Positions 29,182-37,803 are shown, counted from the first letter of the stretch. The stretch: DNA of 62,215 nucleotides from Candidatus Nomurabacteria bacterium (GCA_020850295.1 JADZEV010000003.1:1-62215), one strand, 5' to 3'. A program made the numbers and translations. Notes: generated by a model from the sequence alone, not told the origin.

Positions 29182-30057
29182 TTATTTATTATTAAATACT
29201 TTTAGCTTTTCAATAACTACTCTTTTTATAGCGTCTTTAGCCATTGGTAGATATTTATATGGCGCTATTTCATCTTTGTTCTCTACTGTTAAGCTATCAA
29301 TCAAGGCGTCTTTATAAGCTACTCTTATCTCTGTATTGATATGAACTATAGCTACACCTCTATCGATACACGCCCTGATATCTTGATCTGTATTTCCAGA
29401 AGCTCCATGAAGAACAAGTGGAATATTTGCTTCTTGATAAATTTGTCCAACCCTCTCTGGATGAAGAGCTGGTTCACCACTTTTAACCATACCGTGAATA
29501 TTGCCGACGGAAGGAGCTAGTAGGTCGATGCCTGTATTTTCTACAAAATATTTTGCATCTTCTGATTTGGTCATAGTTTCCTTTCCTACTCCTTCTGGAA
29601 CACCATCTAAAAGTTTCGAAGATGAGCCTATAAATCCAAGCTCTGCTTCTATCAAAATATCTCTACCAAATTCTTTTGAGATTTTACGCGCATAATCTAC
29701 GCACTGTTTTGTTATTTTTATATTCTCTTCTATTGGAAGTTTGACCAAATCAATAATAGCCATATCAAAGCCGGCGTCTATTGATTTTTTGACTGATTCA
29801 AAAGAATAATGGTGGTCGGCGTTTAAAAAAACTGGTACTTTTGCAGTTTGCTTTAAAACACTAACAATACCTGCCAATACTTGAGTTCCAATATATCCTT
29901 CCTCTCCCTCTGTGGCTCCTAAAATAATAGGAACATTTAATTCTTCAGCCGCCTCTACTATAGCGTGCACTGCATCTAGATTTGAAACATTAAAATGGCC
30001 AATAGCTCTTTTCTCTTTCCTTGCTTCATTTATATAAGCTCTTAGCGATTTTTGCAT
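29182..30057 (-). CDS. fba: Class II fructose-bisphosphate aldolase
   Basis: 291 aa. 'AIGHFNVSNLDAVHAIVEAA', the zinc-binding 'VFLNADHHYSFESVKKSIDA', 'VGNIHGMVKSGEPALHPERV' and 'LVLHGASGNTDQDIRACIDR' follow the class II aldolase order. It joins glyceraldehyde-3-phosphate and dihydroxyacetone phosphate reversibly; a related tagatose-bisphosphate activity cannot be excluded. The start is supported by TGA-TACAAT ending 6 nt upstream. Divergent from a PfkB kinase gene. Confidence 0.93.
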   Translation of the reverse strand: MQKSLRAYINEARKEKRAIGHFNVSNLDAVHAIVEAAEELNVPIILGATEGEEGYIGTQVLAGIVSVLKQTAKVPVFLNADHHYSFESVKKSIDAGFDMAIIDLVKLPIEENIKITKQCVDYARKISKEFGRDILIEAELGFIGSSSKLLDGVPEGVGKETMTKSEDAKYFVENTGIDLLAPSVGNIHGMVKSGEPALHPERVGQIYQEANIPLVLHGASGNTDQDIRACIDRGVAIVHINTEIRVAYKDALIDSLTVENKDEIAPYKYLPMAKDAIKRVVIEKLKVFNNK

Positions 30058-30063
30058 ATAAGA

Positions 30064-30098
30064 ATTGTATCACAAAGAAAAAATCGCTATGTTATAAT
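30064..30098. promoter_or_regulatory. Back-to-back extended -10 boxes for fba and the PfkB gene
   Basis: Minus strand TGA-TACAAT (box 30064-30069, 6 nt before the fba ATG) and plus strand TGT-TATAAT (box 30093-30098, 6 nt before the kinase ATG). Both messages should be leaderless. Confidence 0.65.
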
Positions 30099-30104
30099 CT
30101 TCTT

Positions 30105-31097
30105 ATGGAAAATGAACAAATAGACTTTTTGGCTATCGGTGACGTTGTTACCGATGCTTTTATAAAAATCAAAGACGCAAGAGTTAGCTGTGACATAGAT
30201 GATCACAACTGCAGAATATCTCTTAGTTTTGGTGATAAAGTTCCTTATGAATCAGTAGAAGAGGTGCGAGCTGTTGGAAATAGCGCTAATGCTGCTGTAT
30301 CTGCTTCTAGATTAGGAGTAAAGAGCGCATTGATAGCAAATGTTGGAAAAGACATCCACGGAGATAACTGCCTATCTGAACTACAAAAAAATAATGTCAG
30401 TACAAAATATATGGGAGTACACGAAGGTATACCTACAAACTATCACTATGTGCTTTGGTATGATGTAGACCGAACTATTTTGGTAAAGCATGCTCACTTC
30501 CCTGCTTCTTTTCCGGGCGATATGATTCCTCCAAAAATGATTTATTTATCTTCTTTGGGTGAAGGGACTGAAGAATATCATGATCAAATATCAGACTATT
30601 TGATAAAAAATCCTGATACAAAACTAGTATTCCAACCTGGAACATTTCAAATGAAAATGGGTACCGAGAGACTAAAAAATATTTATTCTAGAGCAGATAT
30701 ATTTTTCTGTAATGTTGAAGAAGCACAAAGAATACTAGACTCTAAAGAATCAGATATAAAATCTTTGGCTAGCTCATTACATGCTCTTGGACTAAAAACT
30801 GTCTTTATAACTGATGGTATCAAAGGCGCTTATGCTTCTGATGGAAACGAAGTTTGGTTCATGCCTGTTTATCCTCAAACACCGTTTGAAAGAACTGGTG
30901 CAGGAGACGCTTTTTCTTCAACCGTAGCTACTGCCATCCTTATGGGTAAATCAATACAAGAAGCTCTTATTTGGGGACCTATCAACTCTATGAGTGTTGT
31001 TCAATATGTTGGCGCGCAAAAAGGTCTGCTTAGTATGGAAAAACTAGAAGAATATATCAAAAACGCTCCAGAAGAATACAAACCAAAGTTAATTTAG
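30105..31097 (+). CDS. PfkB/ribokinase family sugar kinase
   Basis: 330 aa from ATG 30105. N-terminal motif 'FLAIGDVVTDAFIKI', 'GNSANAAVSASRLGVKSALI' and the C-terminal anion-hole/catalytic 'FERTGAGDAFSSTVATAILM' mark the PfkB family. The substrate is not decided by sequence. It is divergent from fba and faces the transketolase cluster, and no classical PfkA is in the window, so phosphofructokinase, ribokinase or nucleoside kinase roles are all open. The 28 codons upstream of the chosen ATG would lie in the promoter. Confidence 0.87.
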   Translation: MENEQIDFLAIGDVVTDAFIKIKDARVSCDIDDHNCRISLSFGDKVPYESVEEVRAVGNSANAAVSASRLGVKSALIANVGKDIHGDNCLSELQKNNVSTKYMGVHEGIPTNYHYVLWYDVDRTILVKHAHFPASFPGDMIPPKMIYLSSLGEGTEEYHDQISDYLIKNPDTKLVFQPGTFQMKMGTERLKNIYSRADIFFCNVEEAQRILDSKESDIKSLASSLHALGLKTVFITDGIKGAYASDGNEVWFMPVYPQTPFERTGAGDAFSSTVATAILMGKSIQEALIWGPINSMSVVQYVGAQKGLLSMEKLEEYIKNAPEEYKPKLI

Positions 31098-31102
31098 TTA
31101 GT

Positions 31103-31211
31103 AAAATAAAATACATATTGTTTTAAAGTGTTACGCAGGATGACTGATCCAAGTAGCAGTGATTTGTCTTCAGACAAATACACGACTTTAAAACAATATG
31201 TATTTTATTTT
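31103..31211. repeat. 27-bp perfect inverted repeat with 55-nt loop
   Basis: The segment 31103-31129 is the exact complement of 31185-31211. The loop holds a smaller hairpin (ATTTGTC-TTCA-GACAAAT) and the string CGCAGGA. It lies between two convergent genes; the right arm includes the stop codon of the transketolase subunit. It may work as a two-way transcription end, but the length and loop are far beyond a normal terminator. Confidence 0.8.
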
Positions 31212-32209
31212 GTATTATTCTTCCTATCTATCACCTTCAAAACCGCAGAAGTTATAGCGTCGCGTCCCATACCGTAATGCTCGATTAGTTCTAGCGGTGT
31301 TCCTGATTGACCAAATTCGTCTTTTACTCCTATGAATTCTATAGGTGTTGGATTATTTTTGGCTAAGCACTCAGCTACAGCACTTCCCAAGCCTCCTGCT
31401 ATCTGATGCTCTTCTACTGTGACTATAGCTTTTGTTTCTTTGGCAACTTTTATTATCAAATCTTCATCAAGTGGTTTTATAGTATGAATATTTACTACAA
31501 TAACTTTGATATGTTTCTTTTCTAAATCTTTGGCTACACGAAGAGCGTTGGCAACAAGTCCTCCTGTTGCGATTATGGCAACATGAGCAATACCCTCTGG
31601 TCGGAAAAATATTTGCCCCTTTCCAAATTCAAATGGCGTATCTTCTGTAGTAATAATAGGAGTCTTTTCCCGAGCAAGTCTTAAATATGAGATTTTTGGA
31701 CTTTCTCCTAATGCAAGAGTTGCTTTCTTAGCCTGGAGTGCATCACAAGGCGAAATAACGCTCATACGAGGGATAACTCGCATCAAAGCTATGTCTTCTA
31801 TAGCTTGGTGAGTTCCACCATCTGGACCTACAGATACTCCTGCATGAGAACCAACAACAACAGCGGGTCTGTCGTTATAGCAAATAGTAGTTCGGATCTG
31901 CTCCCAATTTCTCCCTGGTGAGAACATGGCATAAGAAGAAAAAAACGGATACTTCCCCATGGCGCTCATGCCAGAAGCAACAGTGGCTAGATTTTGTTCT
32001 GCAACGCCTATCTCAACGAATCTCTCAGGGAATTTGTCTTTGAAGAAATGCATCTTAGTAGATTCTGTTAGATCTGCAGACAAAGCCACAATATTTTTAT
32101 TTTTCTCCCCCGCCAAAGCCAAACCTTCACCGAAACCTTTACGGATAGGTACCTGCTCTACATCATCATTAAAAATTTTATTATTTAATTTTAATTCAGG
32201 ATTTAACAT
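31205..32209 (-). CDS. Transketolase, C-terminal subunit
   Basis: 334 aa. Pyrimidine-binding domain: 'KNIVALSADLTESTKMHFFK', 'FPERFVEIGVAEQNLATVAS', 'AGVSVGPDGGTHQAIEDIAL'. The C-terminal domain has 'ITTEDTPFEFGKGQIFFRPE' and 'VTVEEHQIAGGLGSAVAECL'. With the N-terminal subunit it forms a thiamine-diphosphate enzyme moving two-carbon units between sugar phosphates. The two halves are separated by two small genes. Its stop lies in the arm of a long inverted repeat. Confidence 0.92.
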   Translation of the reverse strand: MLNPELKLNNKIFNDDVEQVPIRKGFGEGLALAGEKNKNIVALSADLTESTKMHFFKDKFPERFVEIGVAEQNLATVASGMSAMGKYPFFSSYAMFSPGRNWEQIRTTICYNDRPAVVVGSHAGVSVGPDGGTHQAIEDIALMRVIPRMSVISPCDALQAKKATLALGESPKISYLRLAREKTPIITTEDTPFEFGKGQIFFRPEGIAHVAIIATGGLVANALRVAKDLEKKHIKVIVVNIHTIKPLDEDLIIKVAKETKAIVTVEEHQIAGGLGSAVAECLAKNNPTPIEFIGVKDEFGQSGTPLELIEHYGMGRDAITSAVLKVIDRKNNTK

Positions 32210-32212
32210 AAT

Positions 32213-32428
32213 TTAATTATCACGCACAAATATAAATCTGGGAACTATTTTACCCTCCCATTCTACATCTTTAAAAAATAAATCAATTGGGCGAGCATAA
32301 GTATTACCATCTTCTTGTCTTTGATATACCACCAACTCTTCTCCTGTTTCTGAATGCTTACAAAAAACCAACATCTTATAATGCTTCCCCTTATAGTGTC
32401 TCCAAATTTGTCCAACTTTTAATTCCAT
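32213..32428 (-). CDS. DUF1653 family protein
   Basis: 71 aa. 'KVGQIWRHYKGKHYKMLVFC', 'HSETGEELVVYQRQEDGNTY' and 'ARPIDLFFKDVEWEGKIVPR' match the DUF1653 pattern (G.YrHyKGn.Y.v...a.Hset.e.lVvY). The function of the family is unknown. It is inserted between the two transketolase subunit genes, 3 nt before the C-terminal one. Confidence 0.85.
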   Translation of the reverse strand: MELKVGQIWRHYKGKHYKMLVFCKHSETGEELVVYQRQEDGNTYARPIDLFFKDVEWEGKIVPRFIFVRDN

Positions 32429-32429
32429 A

Positions 32430-32648
32430 TTATTTTTGCCTTAAATAATCAAATATTGTTATAAAAACATAAAAAGATTGAAGTATTATAAATATAGTAT
32501 CTTTTTTATAAATACTGTAAACAAGTAAACATGCACCTCCTAAAAATGAAAGCGTGTCTCTTAACTTTCTTGATTTTACAAGAAGACCAAGCGAAACTAA
32601 TATTAAGCCTATTATTCCAATAAATAAAAACATTTTAGTTATGCTCAC
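32430..32648 (-). CDS. Small membrane protein of unknown function
   Basis: 72 aa with two to three hydrophobic segments ('MFLFIGIIGLILVSLGLLVK', 'LSFLGGACLLVYSIY', 'IFIILQSFYVFITIFDYL'). It overlaps the end of the N-terminal transketolase gene by 14 nt and ends 1 nt before the DUF1653 gene, so it is translated as part of that operon. No family recognised. Confidence 0.65.
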   Translation of the reverse strand: MSITKMFLFIGIIGLILVSLGLLVKSRKLRDTLSFLGGACLLVYSIYKKDTIFIILQSFYVFITIFDYLRQK

Positions 32649-33504
32649 TCTTAATCTTACCGTTTAATGTTCGCAATTCTTTTAGGGCCATACTTGCCTC
32701 TTCTTTGTTTGGCGCCTTTCCGTGCCACTCAAACTTTCTTTCAAACTCTCTTACACCTTTTCCTGGAATTGTTCGAGCGATTATAACTGATGGTTTTTCA
32801 AATACTGCTTTGGCTTTGTGAACCGCATCAATTATAGCTTCAATATTGTGCCCATCTATTTCCTGAACATGCCAGTTAAAGGCTTCCCATTTAGCAACGA
32901 GAGAGTCTAGAGGCATGACATCTTCAGTGTAGCCATCTATTTGAATGTTGTTTCTATCTACTATTGCTATCAAGTTTCTTAATTTTTCTTTACCAGCAAG
33001 CATTATGGCTTCCCAGTTATTACCCTCATTTAGTTCTCCGTCTCCGAGTAGACAATAAAAATATTTATCACTTGTAATGCCATTATCTATCCTTTCTGCC
33101 AGAGCCATACCTACAGCCTGAGACAATCCTGAACCAAGTGGACCAGAAGAATTTTCAAGCATTGGAAGAAACTCTCTGTGTGGATGACCCTGAAGCCGAC
33201 TTCCAAACTTGCGAAGACTTTGGAGTTCCTCAATATCAAAATAACCAGCGTGAGCCATAGTCGCATAAAGAACTGGATTTATATGACCGTTTGAAAGTAC
33301 TAGTCTATCTCGGTCTGCCCAATCTGGTTTCTTGGGATCATGACGAAGTAAGTCAAAATAAAGCGCTGTAAAAACATCAGCCATACCAAGAGGTCCTGCG
33401 GTGTGCCCTGAACCAGCGCTAAGCAACATTGAGATAATACTTTCTCTTATTTCATTTGCTTTAAGTGCAAGCTCTCTAGTTGTGTATGTACCAAATGCTT
33501 TCAT
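32635..33504 (-). CDS. Transketolase, N-terminal subunit
   Basis: 289 aa. Thiamine diphosphate-binding half: 'SAGSGHTAGPLGMADVFTAL', 'LSNGHINPVLYATMAHAGYF', 'LGSGLSQAVGMALAERI', and the cofactor motif 'LLGDGELNEGNNWEAIMLAG...NLIAIVDRNN'. Partner subunit at 31205-32209. It follows the epimerase gene by 9 nt, so the non-oxidative pentose phosphate genes share a transcript. Confidence 0.93.
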   Translation of the reverse strand: MKAFGTYTTRELALKANEIRESIISMLLSAGSGHTAGPLGMADVFTALYFDLLRHDPKKPDWADRDRLVLSNGHINPVLYATMAHAGYFDIEELQSLRKFGSRLQGHPHREFLPMLENSSGPLGSGLSQAVGMALAERIDNGITSDKYFYCLLGDGELNEGNNWEAIMLAGKEKLRNLIAIVDRNNIQIDGYTEDVMPLDSLVAKWEAFNWHVQEIDGHNIEAIIDAVHKAKAVFEKPSVIIARTIPGKGVREFERKFEWHGKAPNKEEASMALKELRTLNGKIKSEHN

Positions 33505-33513
33505 TAAAAATAT

Positions 33514-34212
33514 TTATGAATTCGCAATATCTTGTAACATCTTTATTGTACCGTGTGGATCCTCACTTTGAAATACCTTTGAACCAACAACAAGTCTTCG
33601 GGCACCAGCTTCAACAAGTGCAAAAATATTGTCAGCACCCACTCCGCCATCAACACTTACTCGAATACTTCCTCCGTATAAATCATAGACTTCTTTTACT
33701 AAAGGTATAACTTTGTCTGTGAAAGCCTGCCCTTGCAAACCTAAATGCTCTATTCCCATGCATTGAACTCTACGCAGATATGGTATAAGTGGAGCTATCT
33801 CTTTTGGGTCTTCGTCTACACCGATAGCAATACCGAAAGAAATAGTTTGCCTAACGGCTTCAGGTAATGATTCAAAATATGAGACCAAAGACTCTACAGA
33901 TACTGTTTTTTTGTGAAAAATTATTTTTGAGGGACCAAGAGCAATAAATGTGTCTATTTGAGAAAGTGGATCTGAGATCATGAGATCAAATTCATAGTTA
34001 GTACTATCCCAGTATGGCAAGCCTTCTTCTTCTTTTAAAATAGAATCTTTTTTGAAAATATCTTTGCCGTTAAACCACCAAGTTTTATTGTTTACATATT
34101 TACCATCACAAAAATCAAGTTGTATAGTTGGCGCTATAGAATGAACAGCGTCTACAGAGTCTTGTATTTCTTTATATGTTTGTGGTAATACCGCTGGAAT
34201 AATTTCTATCAT
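33514..34212 (-). CDS. rpe: Ribulose-phosphate 3-epimerase (divergent)
   Basis: 232 aa with the TIM-barrel order of the family: 'IIPAVLP', 'IQLDFCDGKYVNN', 'FDLMISDPLSQID', 'IIFHKKTVS', 'VSVDGGVGADNIFALVEAGA' and 'LVVGSKVFQ'. The usual first metal ligand (His in HxDxMDG) is Gln here, while the Asp, the later His and the DGG Asp remain. It would convert ribulose-5-phosphate and xylulose-5-phosphate; the altered site makes substrate less sure. It lies 1 nt after rpiB. Confidence 0.82.
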   Translation of the reverse strand: MIEIIPAVLPQTYKEIQDSVDAVHSIAPTIQLDFCDGKYVNNKTWWFNGKDIFKKDSILKEEEGLPYWDSTNYEFDLMISDPLSQIDTFIALGPSKIIFHKKTVSVESLVSYFESLPEAVRQTISFGIAIGVDEDPKEIAPLIPYLRRVQCMGIEHLGLQGQAFTDKVIPLVKEVYDLYGGSIRVSVDGGVGADNIFALVEAGARRLVVGSKVFQSEDPHGTIKMLQDIANS

Positions 34213-34213
34213 T

Positions 34214-34648
34214 TTAAAACTTTCCTAACCTTCTAATATGTCTTTCTTCTCCTGAGAATTCTGTGTTTAACCAAATATTAACAGCTTCGTTTACTTCTTC
34301 TCCTGTCATAAATCTAGCGCCAATAGATAAAATATTGGCATCATTGTGTTCTCTAGAGAATTTCAAAATATCTTTGTTCCCACCGTAGTAAACTACAGCC
34401 CTAGCTCCAGGTATACGATTTGCACACATAGCTTCCCCTTCACCAGAGCCTCCAAAGATAACAGCTTTGTCACTTTCTGAGATAGAAACAGCGTGTGCGC
34501 AAGGTGTTATAAAATCTGGATAATCATCGTTTTCATCTAACTTGATGTTGCCATGATCAAAAACCTCATAATTATGAGCTAGTAAATAAGCTTTTAAAGA
34601 TTCTTTAAGCTCAAAACCGGCATGATCTGTAGCTAAGTGTATTTTCAT
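34214..34648 (-). CDS. rpiB: RpiB/LacA/LacB family sugar-phosphate isomerase
   Basis: 144 aa. 'MKIHLATDHAGFELKESLKA', 'VFDHG', 'DYPDFITPCAHAVSISESDK' and 'VIFGGSGEGEAMCANRIPGA' followed by 'REHNDANILSIGARFM' are the RpiB signatures. It interconverts ribose-5-phosphate and ribulose-5-phosphate and is followed by rpe after 1 nt. The loop reads GGSGEGE rather than CGTGIGM; the Cys that often acts in RpiB is not at its usual place, which is common in CPR-like sequences. Confidence 0.9.
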   Translation of the reverse strand: MKIHLATDHAGFELKESLKAYLLAHNYEVFDHGNIKLDENDDYPDFITPCAHAVSISESDKAVIFGGSGEGEAMCANRIPGARAVVYYGGNKDILKFSREHNDANILSIGARFMTGEEVNEAVNIWLNTEFSGEERHIRRLGKF

Positions 34649-34651
34649 GAT

Positions 34652-35257
34652 TTATTTTAATGGTACAACAACAGAAACTTCAACTACTTCATTTGCAAAA
34701 GTCTGATCAATACCAAATTCTTTCATATCTATATTAAACTTTGCTGTGTAAGATTTTGTCGAATCTGAAAAAGAAACTGGGAAAGAAACCTTTTTTGTTA
34801 CTCCGTGAATAGTAAAATTTCCTGAAGCACTAGTACCGTTAATACTCTCTAGAACAAATGTTGCTGTTGGATATTTTGATACATCAAAAAAGTCACCTGT
34901 TTTTAAATGTTTTGTCACAGCATCAGTATCTGTTTTCAGGCTATCCATCCCAACAATAACACTACCAGTTAAAGAGTCTGCTGCATCGAAAGACAAGCTA
35001 GATTTTATATCAGAGAAATTACCATTGTGTTCTTTTCCAGGACCAAAGCCTTTGAAAGAGATGGTTACATTTTGATTATCTACTTGTTGCCCGGCTGGCA
35101 TAGTAGCTGCTACATCACCTTGAAAATTTGCATTTTCATCAGAGCTTACATCAGTCACTACAGCGTTTGGAACACTTTCATCTGGTTTTGTTTGAATTGT
35201 CTTCCAAACAAAATATCCTGCTACTAAGATTATAAGAAGAATTAAGAATGTTTTCAT
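34652..35257 (-). CDS. YceI-like protein, membrane anchored
   Basis: 201 aa. N-terminal transmembrane segment (about 2-18), then a YceI/lipocalin-like beta barrel: 'NVTISFKGFGPGKEHNGNFS', 'GSVIVGMDSLKTDTDAVTKH', 'LKTGDFFDVSKYPTATFVLE' and 'GNFTIHGVTKKVSFPVSF'. YceI proteins bind long isoprenoid or lipid molecules outside the membrane. It sits between gap and rpiB in the same direction; link to metabolism unclear. Confidence 0.88.
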   Translation of the reverse strand: MKTFLILLIILVAGYFVWKTIQTKPDESVPNAVVTDVSSDENANFQGDVAATMPAGQQVDNQNVTISFKGFGPGKEHNGNFSDIKSSLSFDAADSLTGSVIVGMDSLKTDTDAVTKHLKTGDFFDVSKYPTATFVLESINGTSASGNFTIHGVTKKVSFPVSFSDSTKSYTAKFNIDMKEFGIDQTFANEVVEVSVVVPLK

Positions 35258-35272
35258 ATTTTTAAAATTAAA

Positions 35273-36301
35273 TTATTTGTTAATAGTACTTGCTGTTTTT
35301 ATAACATGGTCTACCAGCGTATATGTGTACCCCATTTCATTATCATACCATCCCATAACCTTAATGAGATTGCCACCAACAACACGAGTCATTTCTAGAT
35401 CTGCTATAGAGGCATGACTGTTACCTAGTATATCGCTTGAAACAAGATGGTCTTCAGTAACATCAAATATATTTTTCCATCTTGCTTCTTGTGAAGCTTT
35501 TTTCAAAACTTCATTAACTTCCTCTGCAGTAGTATCTTTTTTAGAAATAAATGTGACATCAACTATAGAACCTGCCGGTACTGGTACTCTGATAGATATA
35601 CCATCAAATAGTCCTTCAAGTTCTGGAAAAGCTTTCGTCACTGCAATAGCCGCTCCTGTAGAAGAAGGGACAATATTTTGAGCTGCTGCTCTTCCTTCTC
35701 TCAAATCTTTTTTACTAGGTCCATCAACAAGAGCTTGTGAAGCGGTATAACCATGAACGGTATTAAGAATAGCTTTTTCTATACCAAAAGCTTCATGAAG
35801 TATCGCAATCAAAGGACTCGAAGCATTTGTGGTGCAAGAAGCATTACTTGTTATATCACAAGTGCCAAATTTTTCTTCGTTTACACCAAGGAGGATTGTT
35901 TCTCCAGGAAATGATCCGTCTCCCTTACTTGGAGCTGAGATAACAACCTTTTTAGCACCTTGATCAAGATGAAATTTCGCTTTTTCAAACGCAGTAAAAA
36001 GTCCAGTGGATTCTACAACTACATCTATATCTAAATCTTTCCAAGGGAGATTTGCAGTATCTTTTTCTGAAATAAATTTTATCTTCTTACCATCAATAAC
36101 TAAATCAGATCCTTCTGTTTTAACATCATGGCTCCAGGATCGATAAACTGTATCATGACGAAGTAGATAAGACAGACTTTCTAAAGAACCTAAATCATTT
36201 ACTGCTACTATTTCTATTTCTGGTCTTTCCCAAGCTATTTTTAAAAATGCTCGACCGATTCTACCAAAGCCATTTATGGCTACTTTTATCTTTGTACTCA
36301 T
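35273..36301 (-). CDS. gap: Glyceraldehyde-3-phosphate dehydrogenase
   Basis: 342 aa. NAD-binding 'KVAINGFGRIGRAFLKIA', catalytic Cys156 in 'SNASCTTNASSPLIAILHEA', His in 'LNTVHGYTASQALVDGPSKK', and 'WYDNEMGYTYTLVDHV'. Oxidises glyceraldehyde-3-phosphate to 1,3-bisphosphoglycerate in lower glycolysis. It follows gatB by 17 nt and leads to the pentose phosphate genes. Confidence 0.97.
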   Translation of the reverse strand: MSTKIKVAINGFGRIGRAFLKIAWERPEIEIVAVNDLGSLESLSYLLRHDTVYRSWSHDVKTEGSDLVIDGKKIKFISEKDTANLPWKDLDIDVVVESTGLFTAFEKAKFHLDQGAKKVVISAPSKGDGSFPGETILLGVNEEKFGTCDITSNASCTTNASSPLIAILHEAFGIEKAILNTVHGYTASQALVDGPSKKDLREGRAAAQNIVPSSTGAAIAVTKAFPELEGLFDGISIRVPVPAGSIVDVTFISKKDTTAEEVNEVLKKASQEARWKNIFDVTEDHLVSSDILGNSHASIADLEMTRVVGGNLIKVMGWYDNEMGYTYTLVDHVIKTASTINK

Positions 36302-36318
36302 TCGATAATTATAGCAAA

Positions 36319-37734
36319 TTATTTAGAAAGTTCTTCTTTGAAGATTTTTAAAGCTATTTGCGGATTAGCACTACCCTTGGTCTCTTTCATCATCACTCCA
36401 ACAAGGGCTTGTATCACGGATTCTTTTCCTGATCTATATTGCTCAACAAGAGAAGTTTGCTCTGATATGATTTTTTCTACTATTTTTTTAAGCGACTCTT
36501 CATCATTTTGTTGCAACAGCCCTTCTTTTTCAGCCAGTGTTTTAGGGTCTTGATCTTCTTTCATCATTATAGAGAGTATGTCTTTTGCCCCACGAGAAGT
36601 TATCTCGCCGTCTGAAATCATATTTATAAGAATAGAGAAATTCTCTGGTGAAGGCATTTTTGCACTTGTATCTTTTTTCAAAATACCAAGCATGTCAGAG
36701 ACTATATAGTTTGAAGCAGTTTTTATTTGGTCAGTAGAAACAAGATTTCTAACTACTGTTTCAAAATATTTTGAAAGTTCAAAATCCTGAACAAATACTT
36801 CTGACTCTTCACCTAAACCAAGATCTTTTTTATATCTATCTCTTTTTTGCCAAGGAAGCTCAGGCAAAGATGACTTTAGGTCATTCATATCGAACATTTC
36901 ATTTAGCATAAACTTTGGGATATCAGGGTCTGGAAAATATCGATAGTCATTTGCATTTTCTTTTGATCGCTGAGAAAAAGTTGTCTGTTTATTTTCATCC
37001 CAACCGCGAGTCTCTTGAACTATCTCATCTTGCCTACCGGCTTCGTACAAAGCTTGCATACGAGAGAGTTCGTATTCAATGGCTTTTTCAACACTTTTAA
37101 ATGAGTTTAGGTTTTTAACCTCTACTTTTGTACCAAATTTATTTGGATCATCTGAAATAGAGATATTTGGCTCGACGCGCATTTCCCCTTTTTCCATGTT
37201 TGCGTTTGATACTCCAAGAGTTCGTAATAATAACTGAAGCTCACGAGCAAAGTTTGCTGCGTCTTTGGCGCTATGAATAACAGGTTCTGTCACCATTTCC
37301 ATAAGTGGCACCCCAGCACGATTATAGTCAACCAAAGTGAAGTCTCCTCTGTCGTGCTTTGAAAGTCCTGTATCTTCTTCTAGGTGAATACGAGTAATAG
37401 CAAACCCATTTAATGCTCCGCTTGTAACTATTGGATATTTGTATTGAGATATCTGATAACCTTTTGGGATATCCGGATAAAAATAATTTTTTCTATCAAA
37501 CTCTGTGAAGTTAGCAATATTTGAGCCCAATGCCAAGCCAACCTTGATAACATTTTCTATGGCTTTTTTGTTTGGAACAGGAAGAGTCCCAGGATGCCCC
37601 ATACAAATAGGACAAATATTTGTATTTTGTTTCTCCTCGTCTGGGTCGTTTTTGCAACCACAAAACATCTTGCTGACAGTAGAGAGTTCAGCATGTATTT
37701 CAAGCCCAATAACAGGGTAATAAGTCTTTGACAT
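36319..37734 (-). CDS. gatB: Asp/Glu-tRNA amidotransferase subunit B
   Basis: 471 aa. 'YYPVIGLEIHAELSTVSKMF', 'CPICMGHPGTLPVPNKKAIE', 'RKNYFYPDIPKGYQISQYKY', 'RIHLEEDTGLSKHD', 'YNRAGVPLMEMVTEP' and 'DYRYFPDPDIPKF', with the helical and YqeY-like tail ('GSANPQIALKIFKEELSK'). GatB activates Glu/Asp on misacylated tRNA so that GatA can amidate it. gatA and gatC are not in the window. TATACT (minus strand, 37742-37747) ends 7 nt before the ATG. Confidence 0.97.
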   Translation of the reverse strand: MSKTYYPVIGLEIHAELSTVSKMFCGCKNDPDEEKQNTNICPICMGHPGTLPVPNKKAIENVIKVGLALGSNIANFTEFDRKNYFYPDIPKGYQISQYKYPIVTSGALNGFAITRIHLEEDTGLSKHDRGDFTLVDYNRAGVPLMEMVTEPVIHSAKDAANFARELQLLLRTLGVSNANMEKGEMRVEPNISISDDPNKFGTKVEVKNLNSFKSVEKAIEYELSRMQALYEAGRQDEIVQETRGWDENKQTTFSQRSKENANDYRYFPDPDIPKFMLNEMFDMNDLKSSLPELPWQKRDRYKKDLGLGEESEVFVQDFELSKYFETVVRNLVSTDQIKTASNYIVSDMLGILKKDTSAKMPSPENFSILINMISDGEITSRGAKDILSIMMKEDQDPKTLAEKEGLLQQNDEESLKKIVEKIISEQTSLVEQYRSGKESVIQALVGVMMKETKGSANPQIALKIFKEELSK

Positions 37735-37775
37735 AAGAGAAAGTATACAGTAATTGTGTATTTAGACAAAAATGG

Positions 37776-37803
37776 TTGACAAAAACTAAAAAACCTGTAT
37801 ACT
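37776..37803 (+). promoter_or_regulatory. Promoter TTGACA-16-TATACT
   Basis: TTGACA 37776-37781 and TATACT 37798-37803. It lies back to back with the gatB promoter. Confidence 0.65.

Noticed and set aside
31205..33504. Broken transketolase pseudogene
   Set aside because: Both pieces have proper starts, stops and complete domains; the two-subunit form is normal in many bacteria.
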